Of a DNA stretch of 57,307 bases, positions 1 through 7,459 are shown piece by piece (position 1 is the stretch's first letter; the number at the start of each line of letters is the position of its first letter). The translations under genes were made by a program, and so were the position numbers. The notes beneath the pieces were generated by a model. It was not told the DNA's origin, ran no database searches, and saw nothing but the letters and a program-made list of their open reading frames with translations. Origin of the DNA: Candidatus Omnitrophota bacterium (GTDB lineage Bacteria; Omnitrophota; Gorgyraeia; Zapsychrales; Zapsychraceae); NCBI GenBank assembly GCA_016931055.1, contig JAFGFL010000016.1, positions 1 to 57,307 of the forward strand, in the 5' to 3' direction.

Positions 1-92
1 ATGACATAGGAGCATATTGCTTGTCGTCGTATTATTGCTAAAGAACAGAATTTTTATCAACCAAATTTCCGTGTCATTATCAATTAAGTCAT

Positions 93-185
93 TGTGTCCC
101 AGTTTTTTTCTCCCGCCAGGTGAACGTGATCAAAATCCGCGCCAAAAATCGGGGGACACACGCCGTAACCCGGACTAATTACTCC
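93..185. repeat. Dispersed repeat, copy A (REP/RAYT-like flank pieces)
   Basis: Two blocks here recur at 7251-7340. Block one (93-143) runs from TGTGTCCC through CTCCCGCCAGGTGAAC to CCGCGCC. Block two (151-185) starts GGGGACACACG followed by CGTAAC. At the second site the same blocks occur in the other order and form a hairpin. The pattern resembles ends of REP-like elements mobilised by IS200-type transposases, but no transposase gene is visible here. Confidence 0.6.
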
Positions 186-217
186 CTACGCGATGCTTCG
201 GGAGCGACGGCGGTCAA

Positions 218-272
218 CAGATTTATGGTATGAACTTCGTTCGTTCCATAAATCTGGACCTTGTCGAGGTCC
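218..272. other. Two adjacent perfect hairpins in gene-free DNA
   Basis: CAGATTTATGG (218-228) is perfectly complementary to CCATAAATCTG (246-256), and GGACCT (256-261) pairs with AGGTCC (267-272). The stretch 1-537 carries no supported gene; it holds this structure, repeat copy A, and a terminator-like hairpin near 433-466. It may be the inside of a small non-autonomous insertion that separated a receiver gene from its 5' part. Confidence 0.4.
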
Positions 273-319
273 AGTCATGTCCCTGGGATTCTCTGTTTGC
301 CTTTTTTTATGCAAAAAGC

Positions 320-350
320 AGAAAAAGGTCAGTTTTCGGGTTTAAAAGCC
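320..350. repeat. Shared AGAAAAAGGTCAGTT motif, copy 1
   Basis: The 15-mer AGAAAAAGGTCAGTT occurs exactly here (320-334) and at 9464-9478, in both cases followed by AGCCTA about 15 bases later. A third, diverged copy is at 16674-16711. Function unknown; all three are intergenic. Confidence 0.4.
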
Positions 351-432
351 TAGTGACAATCAAAATTAAAAACGTAAAATAATATAAATATTAATTTTAA
401 CGCACGGAGTTTTGGGATATTGAGCCCAAACT

Positions 433-466
433 CCTCGATACATAAAAATGTCGAGGGGGTTTTTAA
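433..466 (+). terminator. Possible rho-independent terminator
   Basis: CCTCGA (433-438) pairs with TCGAGG (451-456), followed by a T-rich run. A second stem, GGAGTTTTGGG with CCCAAACTCC (406-434), lies immediately upstream and shares two bases. No intact gene precedes it in the window, so it may belong to an inserted element. Confidence 0.45.
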
Positions 467-537
467 TTCTGAAGTAAAATTACGAAAACACCATACTTAA
501 CGATTAGACAAATAGGTATGTTGTCCCCCGAATTTGT

Positions 538-639
538 GTCCAGCAGGACTTGGAGAAAAGAGGCATGGCGGCTGGAGCCGATGAAGTGATTATGAAACCT
601 TTAAAGACCGCTGAACTTTTGGAGTTGATTAATAAATGA
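538..639 (+). pseudogene. 3' fragment of a response-regulator receiver gene
   Basis: An open frame with no start codon of its own encodes the end of a receiver domain: an AAGAD turn, then VIMKP (the conserved Lys-Pro of beta-5), then helix alpha-5 ending ELINK before TGA at 637-639. Everything upstream, including the phospho-acceptor Asp, is missing and is replaced by repeat-rich DNA (TTGTCCCCC at about 513). The next receiver gene starts 18 bases downstream, so this was probably a member of the same receiver series. I infer that an insertion or deletion removed its 5' part. Confidence 0.7.
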
Positions 640-657
640 CTGCAAGGATATCAGAGG

Positions 658-1029
658 ATGCCGGTAAAAAGAATTCTAGTAGTTGATGACGAGCCCGAAC
701 TTGTCAAAACAGTACAAATTAGACTTCAACAAGCTGATTATGAAGTACTGGTTGCTCATACTGGTCTGGAGGGCTTGGAGAAAGCACGCAAAGAGAAGCC
801 GGATTTAATAATCTTGGATTTAACTCTTCCTGAAATGCCGGGAGAGCAGGTATGCAGGGAAATCAGGAAGGATGATGCCATAGCCGCAACGCCGGTGATT
901 ATGCTGACGGCAAAGGGCTCAGAGGTAGACAGAGTGATCGGCAGGGTGATCGGCGCGGATTATTACATGACCAAGCCGTTTGAACATCAAGCACTATTAG
1001 ATAAGACAGAAGAATTATTGAAAGAGTAG
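658..1029 (+). CDS. Receiver-only response regulator (CheY-like)
   Basis: A 123-residue protein made only of a REC domain. The acidic pair is in VVDDEPE, the phospho-acceptor Asp is in IILDL, the conserved Thr is in MLTAKG, and the Lys is in MTKPFE. There is no output domain, so it should act by protein contact, as in chemotaxis or phosphorelays. The first half is strikingly similar to the protein at 6841, including a nearly identical DNA block around 711-755, which indicates recent duplication or gene conversion. It precedes the CheB/CheR kinase gene and probably serves in the same network. Confidence 0.9.
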   Translation: MPVKRILVVDDEPELVKTVQIRLQQADYEVLVAHTGLEGLEKARKEKPDLIILDLTLPEMPGEQVCREIRKDDAIAATPVIMLTAKGSEVDRVIGRVIGADYYMTKPFEHQALLDKTEELLKE

Positions 1030-1096
1030 GCCGATTTAATGATCACGCTATAATCATGCGATCCAAGTATCGTTATAAGAAGGAGGATATTTGGAT

Positions 1097-1219
1097 ATGA
1101 TCAATGAACCAATAAGCAAGCACGTAAGTAAGGATAACTGGTTTAACAGGAATACCCTAAAATTTAAGCCCAGGTTTTCCCGCGGTGAGGGATGGCCTGG
1201 TTTTTTTATTTCAGCATAG
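1097..1219 (+). CDS. Possible 40-residue small protein overlapping a terminator
   Basis: An ATG lies ten bases after a strong AGGAGG ribosome site (1081-1086) and opens a 40-codon frame ending in TAG at 1217-1219. The C-terminal half is basic and aromatic (PRFSRGEGWPGFF). The catch is that its last codons run through a hairpin and T-run that look like a terminator (1166-1207), so the frame could be accidental or a leader peptide. I know of no family for it. The good Shine-Dalgarno sequence is the only real support. Confidence 0.25.
   Translation: MINEPISKHVSKDNWFNRNTLKFKPRFSRGEGWPGFFISA
1166..1207 (+). terminator. Rho-independent terminator-like hairpin
   Basis: CCAGG (1170-1174) pairs with CCTGG (1196-1200), with an inner CCC/GGG pairing, followed directly by seven T residues (1201-1207). 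It would end transcription from the receiver gene at 658. Confidence 0.55.
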
Positions 1220-1253
1220 GAAAGCACAATGAAAACTTTCGTTTTCTTTGCGG

Positions 1254-1335
1254 CACTGTTTTTCCTTAATTTTTATTTAGATGAAAACATGACGTGCTTG
1301 TTTCATCTCAATCATTTTGGAAAACAAGTACGAAC
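1254..1335 (+). promoter_or_regulatory. Hairpin module copy A (degenerate, tandem to copy B)
   Basis: Starts with GTTTTTCCTTAATTTT like copy B, but its 3' arm reads ATGAAAACATGACG, losing the GG of AGGAAAA. It is followed by a long second stem in which CGTGCTTGTTT pairs with AAACAAGTACG with one G-U pair. Together with copy B this makes a tandem array in the leader of the CheB/CheR gene. The 408-base gap 1030-1437 is otherwise filled by the terminator-like hairpin. Confidence 0.5.
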
Positions 1336-1406
1336 GTATGTTTTTCCTTAATTTTGATTTATTAGAGGAAAACATTACGCACCCCATTGTAAGACAAATG
1401 GGTACG
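1335..1406 (+). promoter_or_regulatory. Hairpin module copy B, leader of the CheB/CheR gene
   Basis: Hairpin 1: a CGTATGTTTTTCCT arm (1335-1348) pairs with AGGAAAACATTACG (1366-1379) through two single-base bulges. Hairpin 2: CGCACCC (1378-1384) pairs with GGGTACG (1400-1406), one mismatch, enclosing ATTGTAAGACAAA. The same module precedes genes at 33221 and, truncated, 46000, with compensatory base changes. It ends 31 bases before the start codon. Probably a cis-acting RNA element; ligand or protein partner unknown. Confidence 0.6.
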
Positions 1407-1437
1407 AAGTGAGGATTTTCTTGTAGGAGGAAATCAT

Positions 1438-4400
1438 ATGCTTAGGAAAATTAAAGCAACGCGAAGAAAAGACAAAACACGCCTGCTGGCCCCCCCAAAA
1501 AAGCTTTTTCCCATCATTGGTATCGGTGGTTCCGCCGGAGGGCTTGAAGCATTCCAGGAACTGCTTAAAAATATATCGAATAATCCGGGAATGGCGATTG
1601 TATTTATAATGCATTTAGCCCCGGGCCATAAAAGCATGCTGAGGGAACTGCTTGCCAGATTAACAAAAATGTCAGTAAGTGAAATAACCAACGGCATGCC
1701 CCTGGAAGTCAACCATGTTTATGTAATACCACCGGGCGTTGATGTTTCTATCGCCGGCGGAAAACTCGTCCTCAGTAATATGAAAAATGCCGGGTTAAAA
1801 CGCATGCCGATAGACTATTTTTTCCGTTCACTTGCGGAAGCACAAGGGAACAGGGCTATCGGAGTTATCCTTTCCGGAACAGCGACAGACGGGACGCTGG
1901 GAGCAGAGGCCATTAAGGCCGAAGGGGGCATTACTTTTGCTCAGGACGAACAATCCGCTAAATACGCCGGTATGCCGCAAAGCGCGGTTGCCGCCGGATG
2001 TGTGGATTTTGTGCTTTCGCCCAAAAAGATCGCCAGAGAGCTTGAGCGTATAGCAAGACACCCCTTTATATCGCCCGCGGGGGCCGTTAAAACAGATAAG
2101 CCCATCATAACGGAAGATAAGGGGCTGGAAAGTATTTTTGACATATTGCGATCAGGTCACGGCCTGGATTTCACTCATTATAAAGCCTCCACCATTATGA
2201 GGCGCGTATCGCGGCGGATGGTTTTACTGAAATTGGAAAAACTCCAACACTACGCAAAGTTCCTGATAGGAAATAAGGACGAGGCAGAGAGGCTTTATGA
2301 AGACCTGTTGATAAACGTCACCAGCTTTTTCCGCGACGGAAAAGTTTTTCATACATTGAAAAAACTGGTTTTATCGGGAATTCTTAAAAACAAGACAAAA
2401 GGTCAGGAGGTAAGGATATGGGTGCCGGGATGTTCCAGCGGCGAGGAAGCTTATTCTATCGCCATATGCCTTATTGAGCTGATGGAAAACAAAAAAAGCG
2501 AGGTTCCTATCAAGATTTTTGCTACGGATGCAAGCGAAAGCGGTATTCATAAGGCGCACCGGGGTCTCTATGGTGAAAATATAAAAAACGATGTTACCCC
2601 TGAGTGTTTAAAACGGTTTTTCACAAAAGAGGGTCATTCTTATAAGATCTCTAAAAGATTAAGGGAGATGTGTATTATTTCCAAACATAATGTGTTTAGC
2701 GATCCGCCTTTCTCCAATTTAGACCTGATAAGCTGTAGAAACCTGCTGATATACCTGCAGCCGGTTTTGCAGAGGAGTGTATTCTATAAATTTCATTACG
2801 GCTTAAGGCCTGGCGGGTTTCTCTTTTTAGGAAACTCGGAATCCGTAAGCGGTTATTCAAATCTTTTTAAGGCGCTGGACAGAAAGCAGAGAATTTTTGT
2901 AAAGAAATATCTGCCCATAGAGCCCGAACTTGAATCAGGTCAGAAATATTCTCCGCCAAAGAAATTAGAAATTAAGGAAAAGGCCGGTATCAAGAAAGGC
3001 AAAGAAATGGATATTGAAAGCATGATAGAGCGGCTTGTGCAAAGCGTTTACGCTTCTTGCGGGGTGCTGATCGACAGCGATATGGAAGTCGTTTTGTTCC
3101 GCGGGCACACCGGCCGTTTCCTTGAATCAGAGGCCGGCAAACCGAGCCTTAACATATTCAAATTGGTGCGGGAAGGCCTGTGCATGCCTTTGCGGGCGGC
3201 GATATATAAGGCCAGGGGAACAAAACATACGGTAAAAAGAGAAGCCCAGGATGTAAGTTATAACGGCCGCAAGGTGCGGGTTAATATAACCGTTGTCCCT
3301 GCGAAATACGGACCCCTTAAAGAAGAATTCTTTCTGGTGCTTTTTGACGAAATTGGCAGGGCGGCGGGGCTTAAGAATTTGCCAAAAGGGCGCGGCAGGA
3401 GTTTATCCTTAAAAGGAAAATCCGCCCAAAGCGGTGAGTCTATCGATATTCTTCAGAAAGAACTTGCAGAAACAAAAGAATATCTCCAGACGATTATAGA
3501 AGAACATGAGAACGCGCTTGAAGAAGTCAAAACTACCAATGAGGAAATACTCTCAAGCAATGAAGAGCTGCAAAGCATTAACGAGGAGCTGGAAACCGCG
3601 AAGGAGGAACTGCAGTCTTCAAACGAAGAATTAATCACCTCTAACGAGGAACTGCAGAACCGTAATGCAGAGACCTTTCTCTTGAGCAATGACCTGATCA
3701 ATTTACTCGGCAGCATCAATATCCCGGTCATCATGATGGGGACAGACCTTGCGATACGCAGGGTAACTTCCCAGGCGGAAAAGGTGCTGAATGTCATTCC
3801 GTCTGATATCGGCAGGCCGATCAGTAAAATTAAACTCAATGTCGATATTCCGGATTTAGAGAAAACACTTACGGATGTTATGGAGTCCCTTCATCCAAAG
3901 ACATTTGAACTAAAAGATAGAGGAGAAAACTGGTATTCGGTATATATCAGGCCATACCGCACCTTAGATAATAAGATTGACGGCGTGGTTGCGGTCTTTA
4001 TCGACATCACCGAGCGTAAGAAGATAGCGAGGGAATTAGCGCAGGCAAAAGAGCAGCAATACAAGACACTTATTGATAATCTCCCTCAAAAGGTATTCTT
4101 AAAAGACAGGAATTCAGTGTACATATCCTGTAATAAAAATTACGCAAGAGACTTGAAGATCAAACCTAAGGAGATCGCGGGAAAGACAGACCGTGATTTC
4201 TTCCCAACGCCTTTGGCTGAAAAATACAGGGCCGACGATAAGATGGTGATGGAATCCGGGAAAACCAAAAATATAGAAGAGGATTACATCGTAATAGGAA
4301 AATTTCCGGGAGGCTCTCGAAAGGCTATTGTTAACACAGTCAAAGCCCCTGTTTGGGACAAGGCCGGCAACGTTACGGGGCTAGTCGGCATCTTCTGGGA

Positions 4401-5946
4401 TATCACCGAACACAAGCAAGCGGAAGAAGCCCTGCGCGCAAACGAGATGCTAAAGAAACTTAACCAGATAAAATCCGATTTTGTCTCTACCGTCTCTCAT
4501 GAACTGCGCACGCCCTTGACCACGATGAAAGAATTTACGTCTATCATTTTAGATGAAATACCCGGCAAACTTACTAAACAACAAAAAGAATATATGGATA
4601 TTATTGGCGGGAATATTGACCGCCTGGCCCGGTTAATTAATAATCTCTTGGATATTTCTAAGATTGAGTCCGGAAGGCTAGAGCTAAAAAAGGCGCTTGT
4701 AGATATGGCTAATTTAGCCAACGGCGTAATTTCTATATTAAAGCCTGAAGCGCAGGCAAAGCATATTGAATTTAAAACCTTGTTTCCCGCAGCTGCATTA
4801 AATGTATATGCCGACTCTGATAAGATGGTCCAGGTTTTTACGAATTTAATCGGAAACGCGATTAAATTTTCGAAAGAGAATGGGGAAATTACAGTTGAAA
4901 TTAAAGATGCTGCGGAAGAGGTGGTGTGTAGTATTGCTGACACAGGAATAGGCGTTGCGCCAGAGAATCTTGATAAGCTATTTGATAAGTTTCGGCAGAT
5001 TAACCGTGCCGTTGGTGCCGGAGCAAAAGGGACCGGCTTGGGACTAGCCATAAGTAAAGAGTTGATAGAGATGCACAATGGCAGAATTTGGGCCGAATCA
5101 GAACTCAGCAAAGGCAGCAAGTTTATTTTTACCCTGCCCAAGCATAGCAAAAAAAGCATCCTGTTCGAAACAGTAGAGAAGAATATTACGGGAGCCCAAA
5201 AAGAAAATAAGAAATTTTCAATATTTGTTATCCAGTTGGATGATTATTCAGAGTTTGAGGAAGGGCTTGGAAAAAATAGAGCGCAAAAAGTTTTTTTCCC
5301 GATATTGGCGAGCTTTGAAGAGGCTGCGTCCAGCGAAGGTTTTCAAACTATAAGAAGCGAGAGTGAGGTTGTTGTGTTCGCGCAAGTGAACAGACAAGAG
5401 GCATGCGGAATAAGCGCAAGATTAAAGAGGATGATCAAAGAGCATATTTTTGAAATTAACGCGCAACTTAAAAAAGGTTTTTCCTATGGATGCGCCATCT
5501 ATCCCGATGATGCGGATAATGCCAAAGATTTACTGGAGCGGGCCTATAAATCTTGTGTTCAAGAAAGAGAGGCAAGATCAAGGAAGAACATCATGATCGT
5601 TGATGATGAGCCGGAATTGAGAAATGTTTTAAGGAAAATTTTACAGGCAAACGGGTATTCTAATTTTACCGAGGCCGGCGATGGAAAAGAAGCGCTGGAA
5701 AAAATAAAAACCGCCGTCCCTGATTTGTTGATACTTGATTTGAAAATGCCGCTTATGGGTGGTTATGAAGTCATCGGGATGCTTAAGGAAGACGCACAGA
5801 CAAAAGATATGCCAATATTAATCATGTCGGGAGATGCGGCGGAAATTGAGAAGCTGGGGGAATATGTTAAGGCGAAAGCGATACCGTTAGTGGGTAAGCC
5901 ATTCAATACAGAACAGCTTAAGAAGTTGGTCAATTATCTCTTGTGA
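1438..5946 (+). CDS. CheB-CheR-PAS-histidine kinase-degenerate GGDEF-receiver protein
   Basis: A 1502-residue soluble signalling protein. Residues 24-205 are a CheB methylesterase with catalytic Ser32 (GGSAGG), His59 and Asp151. Residues 230-490 are a CheR methyltransferase with the SAM site VPGCSSGEEAYS. A heptad-repeat coil (about 670-745) leads to two PAS-like regions (750-860, 870-995), a HisKA domain with His1021 (SHELRTP) and an ATPase with DTGIG. Residues 1258-1375 look like a GGDEF domain whose signature is replaced by SESEV, so it should be inactive. A C-terminal receiver carries Asp1434 and Lys1487. The CheB-CheR-PAS-kinase order is a known architecture; the appended dead GGDEF plus REC is unusual. 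No CheA or CheW is nearby. AGGAGG at 1426-1431 fixes the start. Confidence 0.92.
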   Translation: MLRKIKATRRKDKTRLLAPPKKLFPIIGIGGSAGGLEAFQELLKNISNNPGMAIVFIMHLAPGHKSMLRELLARLTKMSVSEITNGMPLEVNHVYVIPPGVDVSIAGGKLVLSNMKNAGLKRMPIDYFFRSLAEAQGNRAIGVILSGTATDGTLGAEAIKAEGGITFAQDEQSAKYAGMPQSAVAAGCVDFVLSPKKIARELERIARHPFISPAGAVKTDKPIITEDKGLESIFDILRSGHGLDFTHYKASTIMRRVSRRMVLLKLEKLQHYAKFLIGNKDEAERLYEDLLINVTSFFRDGKVFHTLKKLVLSGILKNKTKGQEVRIWVPGCSSGEEAYSIAICLIELMENKKSEVPIKIFATDASESGIHKAHRGLYGENIKNDVTPECLKRFFTKEGHSYKISKRLREMCIISKHNVFSDPPFSNLDLISCRNLLIYLQPVLQRSVFYKFHYGLRPGGFLFLGNSESVSGYSNLFKALDRKQRIFVKKYLPIEPELESGQKYSPPKKLEIKEKAGIKKGKEMDIESMIERLVQSVYASCGVLIDSDMEVVLFRGHTGRFLESEAGKPSLNIFKLVREGLCMPLRAAIYKARGTKHTVKREAQDVSYNGRKVRVNITVVPAKYGPLKEEFFLVLFDEIGRAAGLKNLPKGRGRSLSLKGKSAQSGESIDILQKELAETKEYLQTIIEEHENALEEVKTTNEEILSSNEELQSINEELETAKEELQSSNEELITSNEELQNRNAETFLLSNDLINLLGSINIPVIMMGTDLAIRRVTSQAEKVLNVIPSDIGRPISKIKLNVDIPDLEKTLTDVMESLHPKTFELKDRGENWYSVYIRPYRTLDNKIDGVVAVFIDITERKKIARELAQAKEQQYKTLIDNLPQKVFLKDRNSVYISCNKNYARDLKIKPKEIAGKTDRDFFPTPLAEKYRADDKMVMESGKTKNIEEDYIVIGKFPGGSRKAIVNTVKAPVWDKAGNVTGLVGIFWDITEHKQAEEALRANEMLKKLNQIKSDFVSTVSHELRTPLTTMKEFTSIILDEIPGKLTKQQKEYMDIIGGNIDRLARLINNLLDISKIESGRLELKKALVDMANLANGVISILKPEAQAKHIEFKTLFPAAALNVYADSDKMVQVFTNLIGNAIKFSKENGEITVEIKDAAEEVVCSIADTGIGVAPENLDKLFDKFRQINRAVGAGAKGTGLGLAISKELIEMHNGRIWAESELSKGSKFIFTLPKHSKKSILFETVEKNITGAQKENKKFSIFVIQLDDYSEFEEGLGKNRAQKVFFPILASFEEAASSEGFQTIRSESEVVVFAQVNRQEACGISARLKRMIKEHIFEINAQLKKGFSYGCAIYPDDADNAKDLLERAYKSCVQEREARSRKNIMIVDDEPELRNVLRKILQANGYSNFTEAGDGKEALEKIKTAVPDLLILDLKMPLMGGYEVIGMLKEDAQTKDMPILIMSGDAAEIEKLGEYVKAKAIPLVGKPFNTEQLKKLVNYLL

Positions 5947-6005
5947 TGCAAAACAGCTTAAACTTTTTAGGATTCGTCGGGTAATTCATGGAAGGAGGTT
6001 AAGAG

Positions 6006-6377
6006 ATGCCGGTAAAAAAAGTTTTAGTAGTCGATGACGAACCGGAGCTTTTAAAAGCGATGCGCATTAGGTTGGCCTCCTGGGGCTACGCTGTCCTCAC
6101 GGCTGCTAATGGTAAAGAAGCCGTCCGGCTTGTTAAGAAGGAAGATCCCGATGCCATAATCCTGGACATCATGATGCCAGAGATGGACGGCATAGAGACC
6201 CTCAAACGCATAAGGCGTTTTAATAAGAAAGTTCTTGTTTTCATGTTAACGGCTTATGGCGATAAAGAAAGGTTTGAAAAGACAAACAAATTGGGCATAG
6301 CGGGTTTTATTCATAAAGGGAGTGAATTTGAAAACGCCTCAGAGTTTGTCCGCGTGGCCCTAAAGGGCCAAAAATAA
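6006..6377 (+). CDS. Receiver-only response regulator
   Basis: A 123-residue single REC domain. It keeps the acidic pair (VVDDEPE), the phospho-acceptor Asp in IILDIMMP and the Thr in MLTAYG. The usual KP pair near the end is replaced by HKGSEF, so Lys is present but the cis-Pro is lost, which may alter the switch. It starts 59 bases after the large CheB/CheR kinase gene with a strong GGAGG site, and is followed 18 bases later by another receiver gene, suggesting one transcript and phosphotransfer from that kinase. Confidence 0.9.
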   Translation: MPVKKVLVVDDEPELLKAMRIRLASWGYAVLTAANGKEAVRLVKKEDPDAIILDIMMPEMDGIETLKRIRRFNKKVLVFMLTAYGDKERFEKTNKLGIAGFIHKGSEFENASEFVRVALKGQK

Positions 6378-6395
6378 TAAAAGGAGCAAAGCAAG

Positions 6396-6797
6396 ATGCC
6401 CAAGAAAAGAATTTTAATCGTTGATGATGAACCCGAAATTATCAAAGCCATAGAGATTAGGCTCAAGCTATCCGGCTATGAAGTCATGGATGCTTGCGAT
6501 GGCCAAATGGCATTATCAAAGGCACGCAAAATGAAGCCCGATCTAATCATTCTAGATTTACTGCTTCCTAAGATGGACGGTTTCCAAATCTACAAGGCTC
6601 TGAAAGCCAATTGCGCCACAAACCATATCCCCATCATAGCCTATACGGCTCAAAATCCGGAAGTTGTGGCAGAAAAAGGCATAGAGGCAGTAGATATGGT
6701 AGATTTTGTATTGAAGCCATTTGATACAACGGTGTTAGTTTTGGCAGTAGAAAAAGCCCTTAGAAAAGGCGGGGAGAATGACAATACTCATTGCTGA
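6396..6797 (+). CDS. Receiver-only response regulator
   Basis: A 133-residue REC protein with VDDEPE, phospho-acceptor Asp in IILDLLLP and Lys in LKPFD. AAGGAG lies upstream of its ATG. Its last residues (after ALRKGG) run out of frame through what looks like the start of a further receiver gene (6778-6831), so the natural C-terminus may have been changed by a deletion. Fourth in the series of receiver-only proteins that began at 538. Confidence 0.88.
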   Translation: MPKKRILIVDDEPEIIKAIEIRLKLSGYEVMDACDGQMALSKARKMKPDLIILDLLLPKMDGFQIYKALKANCATNHIPIIAYTAQNPEVVAEKGIEAVDMVDFVLKPFDTTVLVLAVEKALRKGGENDNTHC

Positions 6798-6831
6798 TGA
6801 TGAGGCAGAGCCAGCAGAGACCATAAAATAA
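6778..6831 (+). pseudogene. 5' stub of a receiver gene
   Basis: A 17-codon frame beginning ATG at 6778 encodes ILIADDEAE, the classic first strand and acidic cluster of a REC domain, and then stops. It overlaps the end of the gene at 6396 in another frame and has GGGGAG just upstream. The rest of the domain is absent because the next complete receiver gene starts at 6841. I infer a remnant of one more tandem receiver gene. Confidence 0.5.
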
Positions 6832-6840
6832 GGAATAAAG

Positions 6841-7212
6841 ATGGCCAAGAAAAGAATTTTAATAATTGATGACGAACTCGAACTTATCAAAGCAGTACAA
6901 ATTAGACTTCAACAAGCTGATTATGAAGCACTGGTTGCTTATGACGGCCAGGAGGGGTTAGAGAAGGCAAAAAAGGAAAACCCGGATTTGATTATTCTTG
7001 ACCTTATGCTATCTAAAATGGATGGATACAAGGTCTGTGGTTTGCTTAAGGCCGATACAAGGTATCATAAAATTCCTATTATCATGTTTACTGCCCGGGT
7101 TCAAGAGTCTGATAAAAAAATGGGCAGGGAAATGGGCGCAGACGCATATATCACCAAACCGTTTGATCATCAAATACTACTGGATAAGATAAAGGAACTT
7201 ATCCAAGAGTAA
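6841..7212 (+). CDS. Receiver-only response regulator
   Basis: A 123-residue REC domain with IIDDE, phospho-acceptor Asp in IILDLML, Thr in MFTAR and Lys in ITKPFD. The region QIRLQQADYE and the following thirty residues match the protein at 658 almost exactly, also at DNA level, while the C-terminal halves differ more. That mosaic pattern suggests partial gene conversion between the two copies flanking the CheB/CheR kinase. Partner kinase presumably that large protein. Confidence 0.9.
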   Translation: MAKKRILIIDDELELIKAVQIRLQQADYEALVAYDGQEGLEKAKKENPDLIILDLMLSKMDGYKVCGLLKADTRYHKIPIIMFTARVQESDKKMGREMGADAYITKPFDHQILLDKIKELIQE

Positions 7213-7250
7213 CATATAAGGGCGAAAAAAAATTAAGGGAAAAAATTAAG

Positions 7251-7340
7251 GGGACACACGACGTAACTCGAATTAATTAAGGATCGGTCGTGTGTCCCAA
7301 TTTTTTCTCCCGCCAGGTGAACATGATCAAAATCCGCGCC
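7251..7340. repeat. Dispersed repeat, copy B, with perfect 12-bp hairpin
   Basis: GGGACACACGAC (7251-7262) is the exact reverse complement of GTCGTGTGTCCC (7287-7298). The segment CTCCCGCCAGGTGAAC to CCGCGCC (7307-7340) matches 110-143. Copy A contains the same parts rearranged. Likely a short non-autonomous REP-like element lying between the receiver series and the TonB receptor gene. Confidence 0.65.
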
Positions 7341-7459
7341 CGGCACCGATTATTTCTCACCTTTTTTATCCCCCGCGGTTGTTTCTGTTGCTTTTGCAAT
7401 TGAAATATAGTAATATGAAATCCCTTTTTCACACATCAACATCATATTGTGGAAAGGAA

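Noticed and set aside
218-300. Group II intron domain V or tRNA-like fold
   Set aside because: The hairpins lack the catalytic triad/bulge of domain V, and no cloverleaf with a TTC loop could be drawn.
4497-5159. A 220-codon minus-strand frame within the CheB/CheR kinase gene
   Set aside because: Antisense to the HisKA/ATPase region, whose motifs are intact in the sense frame; the composition is that of a mirror frame.
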